NCBI RefSeq assembly: GCF_023065955.2
Contig: NW_026622997.1
Coordinates: 5,814,001 to 5,878,000, forward strand
Reading direction: 5' to 3'
Length of the DNA stretch: 64,000 nucleotides
Source: Ursus arctos
Taxonomy: Eukaryota; Chordata; Mammalia; Carnivora; Ursidae
The notes under the pieces are model-generated. The model saw only the letters and a program-made list of their open reading frames with translations, did no database searches and had not been told where the DNA came from. Made by a program: the position numbers and the translations under genes. Shown here in pieces: positions 22,577 to 33,994 of the stretch (position 1 is its first letter; the number at the start of each line of letters is the position of its first letter).

Positions 22577-22930
22577 ACTTAGCTCTGGCTGCTATGACAA
22601 AAATACCAGACACTGAGTGACTTAAACAAGACGTTTATTTCTCATAGTTCTAGAAGCTGGAAGCCTGGATCCAGGTGCTGCCCATTTGGCTCCTGGTGAG
22701 GACTCTCTTCCAACTTGTAGACTGCCACCTACTCACTGTCTCCTGACAGGACTGTGAGCAAGAGAACTCCGGTCTCTCCATCTTTCTGTAAGGGTGTTAG
22801 TTCCATCATGGAGGTGCTGCCCTCGTGACCTCATCTAACCCTGATCGCCCCCTCTAAAACCATCCCATTGGGGTTGGTGCATCCACATATGGATTTGTGG
22901 GGACGCATTCAGTTCATATCATCTTCTTCT
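22577..22930 (-). mobile_element. MLT1-type LTR (ERVL-MaLR), antisense
   Basis: 'gctctggctgctatgacaaa', 'gagtgacttaaacaagacgt', 'ttatttctcatagttctaga', 'agctggaagcctggatccag' and 'tccatcatggaggtgctg' follow reversed MLT1 ('agggctgccataacaaagta...cttaaacaacagaaattta...tctcacagttctggaggctg'). It is a non-coding solo LTR of a long-extinct MaLR family. Confidence 0.7.
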
Positions 22931-24080
22931 TGCCACCTCCGACAAAGCTCCACAAATCTGACAATGAGGAGTGCGGGTTTGCTGTGGCGTCAAAAAAGTC
23001 GTGCAGTGAGGAGGGGCATGAGGAGAAATGACCAAGGGGATGGGCCAATCAGCTTGGGACAGAATTCCCTTGGAGCCAGAGAAGGGCCTGGGGAGAAAGG
23101 GCAACAGATGTGAGTGTAGCTAGACCTCAGGGGCTCTCCGGTTCAGACCTCAGAGGAGCAGCACGCTTGGGGAGGCTACAGTGACAGGAAGCAGTGGCCA
23201 GGCAGTTTTGGAGAGCACGTGAGTAACGGGATCGGAGGAGACGGCCATGTCTAGGAGAAGGGCTCAGTCGTTCACTCCCTTGCAGGAAATGTTTACCCAT
23301 TGAATACTTGCTGAGTTTCAGACTTCACTCCCCCAAATCCTGAGATGGGAACTGCCCTGAAACACACCAGAGTGGAAACCGCTGAAAGCCTTTGAGCCGC
23401 TGGGAGCTCAAGGCAACGTGTCATGCCAACGTCTCGGCTGGGAGCCGGTGGAGACCAGAATGGGGCTCTCCTTTCAGAATGTGACTCCAGTGCTGTGTCG
23501 CCCTTGCTGAGAGCCACAGCTGTGGTCTTTCAACCAAAAATGACCCAGTGGCAGGGGGGACTCATTGCCCAGGTCTTTGGAGCTTGCGTGGGTGGCTGGG
23601 CCCAGCAGTGTGTTCATTGCAGACCCCACAACTCCTGTAAGCAGGTCCCACCTTGTCCCATGTGGTGTGGCAAATCACTGCCTGCAGTTCAGCTGTGCGG
23701 CCTTGGAACATACTGTTCTATTTAACCTACACTAGGCTACTGATACTTCTAGCCCCAGTTTTGGGTCTTGGGAGAGAAAGAATAGAAAGGATGTTTTCCT
23801 CTGGGTCTGACAGCCAGTTCGCAGCAATGCCCATCTGCTGGCACCGTCCTGCTGCCCTGTCTCCTGTCAGGGGTCTGATGCCACCTGCTCTCCCCGAGCC
23901 ATCCGAAACTCCCCAAGAGCTACACATTCTCAAGTTGCTAATCATCTCCTTAGCACCAAGAGAAACTCTTCATATCTGTTAGTCTTGGTGAATTCAAATT
24001 AAGATATGGATTATCCAGTAGTAGAAGAGGTCTTTATTAGGAAATTAAAATTTTAAAATACTATTACCAGTTAAATGATT
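22931..24080. other. No recognised feature
   Basis: Relatively GC-rich. Overlapping frames up to 109 codons (23,653-23,982 plus) lack any domain I recognise and no splice pattern stands out. This is one of the better places to test for an unannotated exon, but nothing here supports one. Confidence 0.4.
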
Positions 24081-24084
24081 TTTA

Positions 24085-24480
24085 ATTGATTTTTTTTTTT
24101 AAGAGCAGTTTTAGATTCACAGCAAAATCGAGGAGAGAGTACCGACTTCTCATACAGCCGCTGTCCCTACCCACGCATGGTCTTCCCCACTATTAACATG
24201 TCTTGCCAGAGTGGTGCATTTGTTACAATTGATGAATCCGCACAGACACATCACTATCAGCCGAAGCCCATGGTTTACCTTAGGTCTCTCTCTTGGTATC
24301 GTGTCTCCTATGACAAACGTATGATGACACGTATCTATCATTGGAGTATCGTGCAGAGCAGTGTCACTGACCTAAAAATCCTCTGTGCTCTGCTTATTCA
24401 TCTCTCCCTTCCCCCAACCTCTGGCAGCCACCGATTTTTTTTTTTTTACTGTCTTCATAGTTTTGCCTTTTCTATTTTAA
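24085..24480 (-). mobile_element. Old L1 3' UTR, antisense
   Basis: 'gcagttttagattcacagca', 'catgtcttgccagagtggtg', 'catttgttacaattgatgaa', 'ttggtatcgtgtctcctatg' and 'aaaatcctctgtgctctgct' match, in order, the reverse complement of an L1MA/L1MB 3' UTR. The match is good and long. Confidence 0.75.
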
Positions 24481-25649
24481 TGGTAAAATAATAATTAAAC
24501 AATTCAAGAAACAAGATATACAGTTTTTCTGGGTCTGAAGACAAGAGAATGGAATTGGCATATGGGCAGATAGGTCCCCAACCCTTCTCTCCTGCTTTTT
24601 CTAGCTTCTTGTTTCTGGATTCACATGTTCTCTATGAGGTTTCAAGATGTTTTCATTCTGCCTCCTGGCACTGGACGTGCAGGGAGGTTGCGTGGCGTGG
24701 TCTTGCGTAGGCCAGTTGGGCATGTGATGTTTTAAAGCCCAGAGTCACTTGCTCCAGAAACTCTTTTGAAGAGCTTTTAAAGTCCACCAGGATTCTGAAG
24801 TAGAGAACCCCAATTCATAGTTCTCCGGTGGATATAGTCCAGCCCCTTCCTAGTTAGCACAAGTCTATTCAAAATTCTCTTTATTTTGAAACTACTTTGG
24901 AAAAGGTGCCACGTGGAGACTTGTGGATGAGGAGTTCAAATACCTGTCTCATCCTGAGCTTACTCACCGCCTGTGCAGGAGACGTAGACCCGCTGGTCAA
25001 CCTCCGCACCTATGCAGCGAGCTAGTGTCCGGCCAGAGTATTTACTGAATGTAAATTAGAAGGAAAAAGCCACAACTCTTTTTCTGCACACCAAATGTCA
25101 GGAGTCTTCAATGACTAGATTAGCGATAAAAATCTGAAAACCAACCAACCAACCAACCATCGTGACCCTGAAGCAGAAGGAAGACGAGATTGCTGCTCGG
25201 GATGGCTGGAAAGCTGCTGAGGCTGGAGCCCCTTTCTGGTGGAGAAAAGGCCCTTTCAAGGCATATCATCCTTGGATATTTTTTTAAAAACCTTCTCCTT
25301 AACTTGATCCTGTGCTCAGATCCTATCATATTAATAAGTAACCATGACATGTTTGCCCATATGTATACAACATGATGCATTTATACTAGGAAAGATCACA
25401 TTAAAGGACTAATATTTAAATGTGAAAGACTTTGAACTCTCATTTGAAGAAACAAAATTTTATAAAAGCAGCAGGCAATAAGCCTCCAGTTAGAATCAGC
25501 TCTATTTAGATGCTGGTACATTTTGTTTCCCAAGTACGCAAGGAGATTTGAAACGACTTTTGTGTGTTTCTAAATACCATTTGCACAAGAAATACTCTGC
25601 ATTTGTGCAAACAGAAGACTCAAAGTGTAGTGTGAGACTGTCTTTTAAG
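24481..25649. other. No recognised feature apart from a small (AACC)n tract
   Basis: A five-unit AACC run lies at 25,139-25,159. Frames of up to 86 codons have no recognised domain. Otherwise unassigned. Confidence 0.4.
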
Positions 25650-25775
25650 ACCCTCATTTTACAGATGAAACAGATCGAAAGAGCTAACTCTTTCCTGAGG
25701 TTGTAGGTCTAACATTACTACAGCCTTGATGCTGGAGCCAGGTCTCCTCGGTCCAGGCTCGTGCTCTACTACAAC
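25650..25775 (-). mobile_element. MIR, antisense
   Basis: 'ccctcattttacagatgaaa' followed by 'gaggttgtaggtct', 'tgctggagccaggtctcc' and 'ggctcgtgctctactaca' gives the familiar MIR core and head in reverse. Confidence 0.6.
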
Positions 25776-26039
25776 GTTTCCCTGTTTTTTAAGGAGAAAT
25801 TGTTAATGATTGTTAATGTTCGTTCTCAAAGCAGCCATGACCAGTGTGTTTGTGGTCCACAGCACAGGCTTCCAGCTTGCTGGCTTCCTTTATCTTTAGC
25901 AAAGGAAATGGAAAGTGGGTGGAATAGCAAACATTATATGAACTGCCCTTCTAGAGAAGATATATGCAGCATGTTAAGCATGTTCTGGCTATTCCCATGC
26001 ACAGTGCATCCATGTAACATGGAACTGGACAAGTGGACC

Positions 26040-26760
26040 CTTCCGGAGTGAACATTCTGGGATCTGTGATGCCTTCCCGCACATACAAGACGCCAGGTAC
26101 CCATAGGAAATGTGCCTCACCCAGGCTTTGCCTTTTCCTGAAGAAGCTGTCTACTTTCAACAGACTACAACTTCATGATTTCCCCCCAAGCAGCATTTAC
26201 CTCGACCATGGACACCCCATTCTAATGCCAAAGTGTATTAACTATATCTTTCATCATCTGTTATTTGATGCTTTGCTATCTGGGGCCTTGTTGACCCTGG
26301 AGGTCCCTGTCCCTCTCAGAGCTAGTCAAGTCCTAGAGATAGTAAACCCACCAATGGACTGTGCAAAGCGAACAATCCAGAGCCCACACTCTCAATCACC
26401 CCCTTTGTCAGGCTCTCAGACTCTAGGTCACTCTATGCTTGCTCTACTAACTCCAGGACCAGGAAGTGGACAACCAGGGCTGTCCCCTGTCTCACAGCCT
26501 GCGGAGATGACTCAAACCAGCTAGTCATAAATCTGCTTACCCTGCCTTACCTGTTCCTTCCCTCAGAAGCTACAATAAAACATGTTTCCTCCTTGCTTCC
26601 TGTACCTCCTGACCAAGCCTGGTGCCTCCCCGTGTGGCCCTGCATGAAGGGGCGTGCCCCTGCTCTTGGGATCTGTGAGTAACAAACTATCTTTTCAATG
26701 GCAATCATGTCTTTATCTGTTGGCTTTACTATACCAAATTTTCTGTTAATACACTATATT
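26040..26760 (+). mobile_element. Probable endogenous-retrovirus LTR (solo), edges uncertain
   Basis: The block has LTR layout: a long U3-like part, an AATAAA signal ('agctacaataaaacatg' near 26,573), then 'cgtgtggccctgcatgaagg' and a U5-like end with 'gtgagtaacaaactatc'. A very similar signal-plus-'gtgtggccct' arrangement occurs in the LTR at 62.9 kb. The 163-codon frame at 26,033-26,524, the longest in the window, runs through the U3-like part and has no viral domain I recognise. No internal retroviral genes flank it. Termini and target duplication are not resolved. Confidence 0.45.
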
Positions 26761-27339
26761 TAAGAACACAGAGATGCCAGCACCCAGATTGGCAAATATT
26801 TTGCCCCCACACTTATGCAGTTTATGTGCCAGACCCGGCTCCACCTGGGGCATTTTGTGGCTTCCAGGCAGGCTTCTCCTCTGGCACATTCAATGGGGAC
26901 CTGATCAGCCACACTTCGGATCATCCACCCAGAGCTGCTTTCTCTGAAGGAGGGCATTTACACGTCAGCCACATTCTGGTGCAAGGGTAAAAAAAAAATC
27001 ACTTCAAAATCTACTCTAGCCGGCTTTTTCCACCTTTAATCTCCTGGGCTCTTAATTTAAATTCCTTTCTATTAATGTGAGCTGGGTGGGGGCTGAAATC
27101 CTGAACCTGAGTCATCCAGTCTCCACCCTGGACTCAGGCGCCTGACATGAATAACATCTTCCCTCTCCATTACCTTGAAAAGGTTGCTGCCGAGCTATGA
27201 GCCCGGGCAGGCTGTACTATAGAACTGACCTGGGTTCAAATGAAAGTGAAGTTGCTGCTTGTTCTTTGCAAGGGAACAAAGGAGGGGATACAGAGAAGGC
27301 ATGGGTTACATGGAGTGAGCAAGTTCATGGGGACCACCA
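26761..27339. other. No recognised feature
   Basis: Single-copy-looking DNA. A motif 'gacctgggttcaaatgaaag' near 27,228-27,247 looks like the head of an MIR and may belong to the MIR just downstream, with inserted or diverged sequence between. Confidence 0.4.
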
Positions 27340-27560
27340 GCAATGGGCCAGACAAGCCTGGCCTCAAATACTCACTCTTGCTCTTAGCTGTAATCTCAGG
27401 CAAATTACTTAACCTCTCTGAGCCTCCGCTTCTGTGTAAGATGAGAAGGAAAAAAAGAAGAAGTAACATTTACTGAGCAATTTCAATGTACCATTGTTTT
27501 CAATGTTCTCTATTATTCACCAATTTAATGGTAGTTAAATGTGATGTAGGACCTATTGTA
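27340..27560 (+). mobile_element. MIR, sense
   Basis: 'cctggcctcaaatactcact', 'cttagctgtaatctcaggca', 'aattacttaacctctctgag' and 'cctccgcttctgtgtaagat' match the MIR core closely and in order, followed by a 'taacatttactgag' tail. Confidence 0.78.
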
Positions 27561-29384
27561 TGGCTGAAGAAACTAAGTGAAGAGGTTAGAATATATCCAG
27601 GCACCCTGCTGTGTTCCGGGGGTCCAGGCGTACCTCATGACCATGACAGCATGTATGTAGAATAATGCTAGACCATGCCCAACACCCATTGCTATGGTGG
27701 ACTGGTAGGGAGTGGGAGCTTGCTATTCTTATTCATAAGCAACGGCTGCTAGTGCTTTTTGGGAGCAAAGCTGCTCTCATTGAGTGGTAACACTCAATGT
27801 GCCAATTCCTCCTCCTCAGTTTCTTTCCAGTCTTCCTCCCCAGCAGGAGGAGGGGAAGGAGACTGGTTCAGGTCACTGCTTCTACTGTGAGCTCCCAGAG
27901 GGAGAGACGTGCAGGCCTGGCTGGGAGTGGGACTGGGGTCCTCATACCCTGACCCCAGGAGAGGTCTGGAAATCCACAAGTGTTACTATTGGCCATCACC
28001 TGTCCCAAAGCTGCTCAAGGGTCCCACAGCCATGGTCTCAACACAGAAATTGTCTCAATGGTTCTCAAACTCTTCCTTGCCGTCATTCAACCTTGAGTCC
28101 ATCCTGGCCCACTCAGTCAGGTCTCCTTTGAGAAGCTATTCTCATGAGGAGGGATGGGGCGAGGATAGTCTAATCTCCGAAGAGGGAGGTAGAGGAGAGT
28201 GATGTGTGATCAGCCCCATCCCCAGCCCAGGGGGAGTGGTGGGGGTACTCAAGGCTCCTAAGTTCCTCGGCCCCAGCAGGCACTCAGCAGTGTTGTCACA
28301 ACAGAGGCTAGGCTGGTGCTGACCAGAAAGATGGGGCTACGTGGAAGATGTGGGGAGATCACCCCATATGAGCACAGCAGAAATGGAATGGAAAACAAAA
28401 GTCCTGTTACTTGTAGCATGAACTCATTCTTTCAAAGTGGTGGATAGTGTGGGGATGTGGTGACAACACATAAAATTAAGATTCTCTACAGGCTGGATTG
28501 GGTTGAGGTGGTGGGGGAGGTTCAGTGCAAAGGAGGCGGAGCTTAGATTTGACTTCAGCCCCACCACTTCATCTGCACTTGGTGGGATTCCCCCAAATGG
28601 TCCCCTTGGGGCTTGTGGCTGTGACTAGGCTAAATTCATGATAGAAGGTGAGCTGAATGCTCAAGGGCACTGGACCTTCACCCGTTGCTTCAGAAGGAGG
28701 TGGTTAGATTGCAGTGCCTGGGCACAAACACCAATGCCTGTGTTTTTCTAGCTGCATGCTGGCCTGCCACTATGCCCACAGAGCCTGTTTCTCACCTTGA
28801 AAATCAAGAGACACAATTGCCACTGGTAGGTATGGATTCCTCATCAGAGGAGTTAGGAGAATTAGGAGATAACCCTGGAGAGGTACGTGAGGAAATCAGA
28901 TTTTTGGAAGTTGAATCATATTTCAAATGCATTGGATAAGGTGGCCTTCTAGAAAATTCTCCAGTAAGGCAAGGAGTCATTTCACAGCACAAGTAGGAGT
29001 TCACTCCTAAAGACAAAACGTACTGCCATCAGCTAGATTTCCCCAAATCTTTAAGAGTTTCCAGATGTGACAGTATATAAGCTTCTCAAAAACCATTCAT
29101 GGAGTAAAAAAATAAAAATAAATAAAATTTAAAAATTGCAAAACATGGAAAAATTTCTTGTTGCTCCTTTTCTTATTAACAGGATGAATCATAAACTTAC
29201 TTCGCTTGAATGAGTGAGAGATGGTGCCCTGATACCTCTGAAATTCTCCTGGGTGGAACGGCAGGCTGTGTTAAGGGAAAATACGACATCTCTTTGTAAA
29301 TGATGACGCCGTGGCGGACAAAATGTTTGGAGTCAGCAAAGATGACTTTATTGAGTTTGGCTCCCAACTCTACCCCACATAGCA
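27561..29384. other. No recognised feature; A-rich patch at 29,104-29,140
   Basis: Mixed GC content. The 115-codon plus frame 27,784-28,131 and the 84-codon plus frame 28,685-28,939 show no recognised domain. A 37-bp A/T-rich patch near 29,104-29,140 may be an old tail. No RNA gene seen. Confidence 0.4.
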
Positions 29385-29525
29385 AGCCTGTACTGGACAA
29401 GTTTTGTGACCTAGTCGGCCTCCGTTTGTTCATCTGTAAAATGAAACTAGAATTTCTCTTACAGGCTTACTTTGAAGACTTTGATCGATAACCAACAAGA
29501 AGTGCTCAATTAATATTAGTTTTCT
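29385..29525 (+). mobile_element. MIR, sense
   Basis: 'gacaagttttgtgacctagt', 'cggcctccgtttgttcatct' and 'gtaaaatgaaactagaattt', then 'agtgctcaattaatattag', follow the MIR core and tail. Confidence 0.6.
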
Positions 29526-29940
29526 CCTCCTCCTTACTGAACACATTTTAGATGAAACACCAGGAAGGGGCACCAGGGTCATCTAAACACACCTCATCTT
29601 CTTTCTGGTGAGGAAGGGCATAGGCAGTCAGTACGGGATGCTCTCTCTGGCACCTCTAGCATATTTTTATTCTCTTCTCCCCTATATCTTGCAGACCAGA
29701 TTAAGTGAATATCCTACCTAGTAAATGCTTCTAAAGTACACGAAATAGAGTGAAAGAAAAACCCCAGCTAGAAAAGGATCAAAAGTTCCTGGTGTTTCTT
29801 TTTTCTTTGTGAGGTGAGCCCTGGGCTTTTTTATTCCCTGGACCTCTGCATCCCCTCAGGTGCCTTTCAGTTGGAGCTTTCTATTGTCTCTTCTCACTTG
29901 CTCTCCTGCCTAGGCGCCTTTCTAAGTCCTTTAGCTCTTT
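29526..29940. other. No recognised feature
   Basis: Short unassigned stretch between two MIRs, pyrimidine-rich near 29,800-29,930. Confidence 0.4.
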
Positions 29941-29944
29941 AACT

Positions 29945-30125
29945 CGTTTATCCCGCTAACAACCCACCAGGTAGTCACCATTGTTCTCCCTTTCACAGGT
30001 CAGGAAGCTGAGGTGGAGTAATGTGCTCAAGATAACAGAGGGAGCAAGTTGCAGAGTGAGATCCAGGCCATGCAATCCAGATCCAGGGTTTACGCTCATG
30101 CCGCTGTGTGCCTCTCCACATTAAC
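29945..30125 (-). mobile_element. MIR, antisense
   Basis: 'gctaacaacccaccaggtag', 'ctccctttcacaggtcagga', 'agctgaggtggagtaatgtg' and 'cgctcatgccgctgtgtgcc' form the reversed MIR body, losing only the outer ends. Confidence 0.7.
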
Positions 30126-31430
30126 CACTTAACCAAACTTAAAATGCGAAAACTGAAGTCAGAAAGGACTGGCTTCGTGATCTTGCCCTAAGCAGGGTAT
30201 TTTAACCACAGTTTCTCTTGGAGAACACATGTGGCCATGGGCTCCTTTAGAAATCACTCCTTTCCTTGTTTTTCTTCCTCCAGAGGTGGATTTGGAGCGG
30301 AAATTCTATCCCTCATCCCTTGGTCTCGGGGCTGTGCCTGTGGCTTGAGACCTTGCAACACAAATCTTGTGGGAGCAGAACAAAGTTGGGAAGGGCCTAC
30401 ATCCACACCTTGTGGCTTTGTATGGGCAGAGCCCAGGGACAACACAGGTGGGTTCTCTGAGCCACAGTGCACAAAGGGATTAGTCAGGCGAGGCCACAAC
30501 TCAAAGTGGTCAGATGGAGGGGAACATGGCTGCTCGGGGCCCTAGGAAGCAGTCTGCCCCAGGAGGTCTGTATTCTGACCGGCAGCTGGCTACCATGAGT
30601 GAAACCACTGCAGGAGGGTCTTGTTCTTTACTCCACTGTCAATGCAGCACAATACCTGAAACGTACTGAGCACCAACAAACCGGAGGGCTGGCAGGACTT
30701 AACCGGGCTCCTAGCTACTCTTTGGGACTCCAGACTAGACCCAAGGTTTAAAGAATAAAGGATAGAGGGAGGTAGTGAGGCAGGATTCTGTGGACATTTG
30801 CAACAAATGGCTATTTGGGCACAGAGGACATGGGAGGGATGAGACTGGGCCTCTTAATCTGGGGTCTAAGGTTGGTGATTCAGTCTCCAATTCTACAGAA
30901 TGGTGGGGCTAAAGTTTCTTCATTTTCTTCTTCAGAATTGGCCCAAGGATCTGCAGCAAGCAAGTACAAGGGACTAAAAGAGGTAACTGCAGAGGACAGA
31001 CGAGAGTGAACAATGCAGGGCCTGACACTGCCAAGCGTTCTTAATTGGGCAATAGGTTGGTAGGAAGTTGATGGAATATTCACAGTAATAATTCTTACCT
31101 TCCAGCAGTAACCATAACAGATTCCAGGGAAACCAATATTTGAAAGACTATTTTTGTATTATACCAATCCTAAATAAGCCAATTTACTGATTGTTAGCAA
31201 CTGGGTAACTTCTATAATTTAAAAATAAGTTTGAAATCAATTTAATGGTCTTGACTTATATTTATAAAAAATGAAACAAAGTACACTAGGAAATATCTAT
31301 GCATGGTGCATAGCAAGATTAACTATTTTTTTTCACAAAACTTTTGTTCCAATTTATATAGAGTCATCTCTACGTGTCTACTGTGTTGTACTCCAAATGT
31401 ATTTGTGACTGGCTTTCAGTCAAAAAAGTT
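30126..31430. other. No recognised feature
   Basis: Frames at 30,231-30,545 (plus, 104 codons) and 30,254-30,499 (minus) are mutual shadows with no domain. AT-rich from 31,080. Nothing supported. Confidence 0.4.
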
Positions 31431-32690
31431 GATAGTCACTTCTCCAAGCATTTGCTGAGAACCTATGATGAGTCAGGTCTGTGCAAAGATCTAGGGCTTT
31501 ACATGCCCAGCTCTGCTCTAGGGCCAGCTTGGCGGGCAGAAGGAACCGATGTGTCCAGTGTCCTCTCAGGGGAAAGAGGAAAGCATCACGGAGGCACAAG
31601 GAACAGAATATGGGCCCTTTAGGATGGATAAGAGTGCAGGGGCAGCCTTAGCAAAATGTCGACACTGTATATTGAACACGTAATTTAAATGTTTACTACC
31701 TTCCAAACATGCTGATTACATTTGAACTTTCTTTAGGGCATCAGATCTTGTTCCATTCTCTTTGAGTGGACTTCTAATATGATCCCATGAATGCCCAAGA
31801 GCTGGAACTGTCTGGGAACTAAATTGATGACTATGATATCGCAAAGACATATTTTGGGGCTGCATTAAATTTTTCTTACAAAAGAACATCAGATATCTGC
31901 ATGTGCTTGAAGAAATTTAAACAAATGTAATAACGCAGTGTTCTCTTTTGCCATTTTAAGTTTTGCAATGGTGTTGAGAGTCTTTCTCTGAGTCAGGTAA
32001 TATAGGAATGTCATATCTTTGTTCCCAAATAAATACGCTACCAAAAAATGACTTCTGTTTCACAACTAATGTTACTCAATTTCTCAACCTGCCATACACA
32101 GTGTCGGTAGTCTTTCATACTGTATAAGTCTTGCTTTTCATGTCATCCTAATAACCCTCCCAAAGAAGCCCTCGGGACATTTAAGACTAGCTCATCAGTT
32201 ATGTTTTCCGGAAGTAGGTGTGATTGTGAAAATTGGAGCTGTCAATCAAACTGAGAAAGATTACCATGATGGGAATGTAGGCCACAGGTGTGTTTCAAAA
32301 GATGTACATGTGATACCAAAGGCATGGACTAAGGGTCACCATCCACAGAAGGTGAAAACAACCCATCTATTCTCCAAGGGACAGATAACCATTTCTAAAT
32401 GGTAAAATGTTATCTTGGGTTTAGAATATTCCTTAATGGCTTGCTCCTTCAAAGCAAAGAAAGCAGCTTAAGGACTTTAAGGGAGTTTTTATTAGAGAGT
32501 TATTAGAGATAAATTTATTAGAGATAAATTTCTTTGTAAGCTTTCATAAATGTATACATTATTTTATAATAGTCATTTATAGTCTGACTCTCTGAACTGT
32601 GACTTTTTTTACAGACTCTCTTCCAAGTGGTTGTTGCTGTGGTATAATTTTGTCATTTGGTTTTAGTCAAAAGATTTTTTTCAAGGGGGG
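31431..32690. other. Mostly unassigned; small tandem repeat at 32,503-32,533
   Basis: A possible L2 scrap ('caagcatttgctgagaacct') begins near 31,446. At 32,503-32,533 two copies of a 16-bp unit starting 'ttagagataaattta' stand in tandem. No gene seen. Confidence 0.35.
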
Positions 32691-33260
32691 AGTCATAAAC
32701 TCTTCATCAACTTTTTATTATAAAAATTCTAACTTACTAGAATGGCTGTTGAAAGAATTGTATAATAAAAACCAATTTAATTTCTGTCTAGATTCAACAA
32801 TTGTTACTATTTTGCTATTTTTGTATACATACAGAAATGTATATACATATAACTAGAGGCAAATATGTAAATATAAATAGAATATATACAAATATAATAC
32901 TTATGATTTAAACAAATATATCATTTAATATAATATAAATAAAATATTTAAATAAGATATATATTACAATAAAATATTGAATTATAAATATATATATCAC
33001 TAAATATTTGAAAATCAATTAGCTACCCAAATACTTTAAGATGTTTGTCCTAAAAGTAAAAAAAAAATCTCCTGTATAACTATAATACCAGTATCACAAC
33101 TAAAAATTCAACAATTTTATATCCAGTAACCAGTCCATATTCAAATTTCTCCAGTTGTTTAAAAAATGTTTTTATAGTTGTTTGTTATTTTTTAAACAAG
33201 AATCCAATCTAGGATCATCACAGTTTGTTGTTATGTCTCTTTAATCTTTTAAAATCTAAA
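32690..33260 (-). mobile_element. Old L1 3' region, antisense, with AT-rich core
   Basis: The right part ('ccagtccatattcaaatttc', 'tccagttgttt', 'ggatcatcacagtttgttgt', 'tatgtctctttaatctttta') matches a known antisense L1 block ('ttcaaatttcaccagttgtc...gttgtcatgtctctttagtctcc'). The left part is probably L1 as well. Between 32,825 and 33,005 the DNA is almost pure A/T. Confidence 0.45.
32825..33005. repeat. AT-rich low-complexity tract
   Basis: About 180 bp of nearly uninterrupted A and T with many 'atatat' and 'aataaaatatt' motifs. Such tracts unwind easily and may act as scaffold-attachment DNA, but nothing specific is shown. Confidence 0.8.
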
Positions 33261-33261
33261 C

Positions 33262-33522
33262 CAGCACTGTCTCCATACGTGATTTTAAGTTTCTAGTAGC
33301 TGCGTTAAAAAGTAAAAAGAAATAGTTGAAATTAATTTTAATCACGTATTTATTTAATCTATTCTAATCATGATGATGTCAACATGTAATAGATATCAAC
33401 ATATTAATAAATTTTACCTTTTTTATGCTAAGTCTTCAAACCTTGGTGTGTATTTAACATTTGCTGTAGATCTCAATTACTATCGGCTGTATGTTGCAAA
33501 AAGCAGCTGATATGGGCAGTGT
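33262..33522 (+). mobile_element. hAT-like MITE (same family as 46.5 kb, opposite orientation)
   Basis: Begins 'cagcactgtctccatacg' and runs through 'gattttaagtttctagtagc', 'aaattaattttaatcacgta', 'caacatgtaatagatatcaa' and 'ggtgtgtatttaacatttgc' to 'gatatgggcagtg'. The 46.5-kb element is the reverse complement of this order. It is a non-autonomous DNA transposon with no coding capacity. Target duplication not visible here. Confidence 0.65.
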
Positions 33523-33994
33523 AAGTCTTCCCACCATAATAGGTCCGTGGATTTTTAAATAGTGTTGATTTTATGCATTTTACCTTTGAAAGCAAAGTCA
33601 ACATCCCCTTTAGTCAGAAAACTGAAAATCATACTTGAATTTTAAGATTTGAGAAAGCTTCTGCTGGATCTAGGCTATTAATAATAGAACATTCCTGTGT
33701 GCGGGGTTTTCTATTTTAGTACCACCAGACTCTTCACTACACATTTACTGTCTTAGATTGCTGTAAGACATCGAGGCAAACAAATGGAAAATGGTCCTGC
33801 TGCTTTTCAAAATCTGAGCCCTAAATAGGCACAGTAAACAAATAGCCATTTTATTAAGTAACTGACAGTTTTTAAAGAAATACAAATTAGGAAACTAGAG
33901 ATATCTTTAAAAATTTACTAAGTGAACAGTTTTTTTAAAAATGGGAGCACTCTGACTTGGTAATGTTATAATGAAACTGGCACATTTATACATT
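33523..33994. other. No recognised feature
   Basis: AT-rich sequence between a MITE and an L2. Nothing recognised. Confidence 0.45.

Noticed and set aside
25139..25159. CRISPR-like or telomere-like repeat
   Set aside because: Just five AACC units without spacers. No array of spaced direct repeats occurs anywhere in the window.
26033..26524. Longest open frame in the window (163 codons, plus)
   Set aside because: It lies in an LTR-like block, has no domain I recognise, proline/leucine/serine-rich composition typical of chance frames in GC-richer DNA, and no splice or promoter context.
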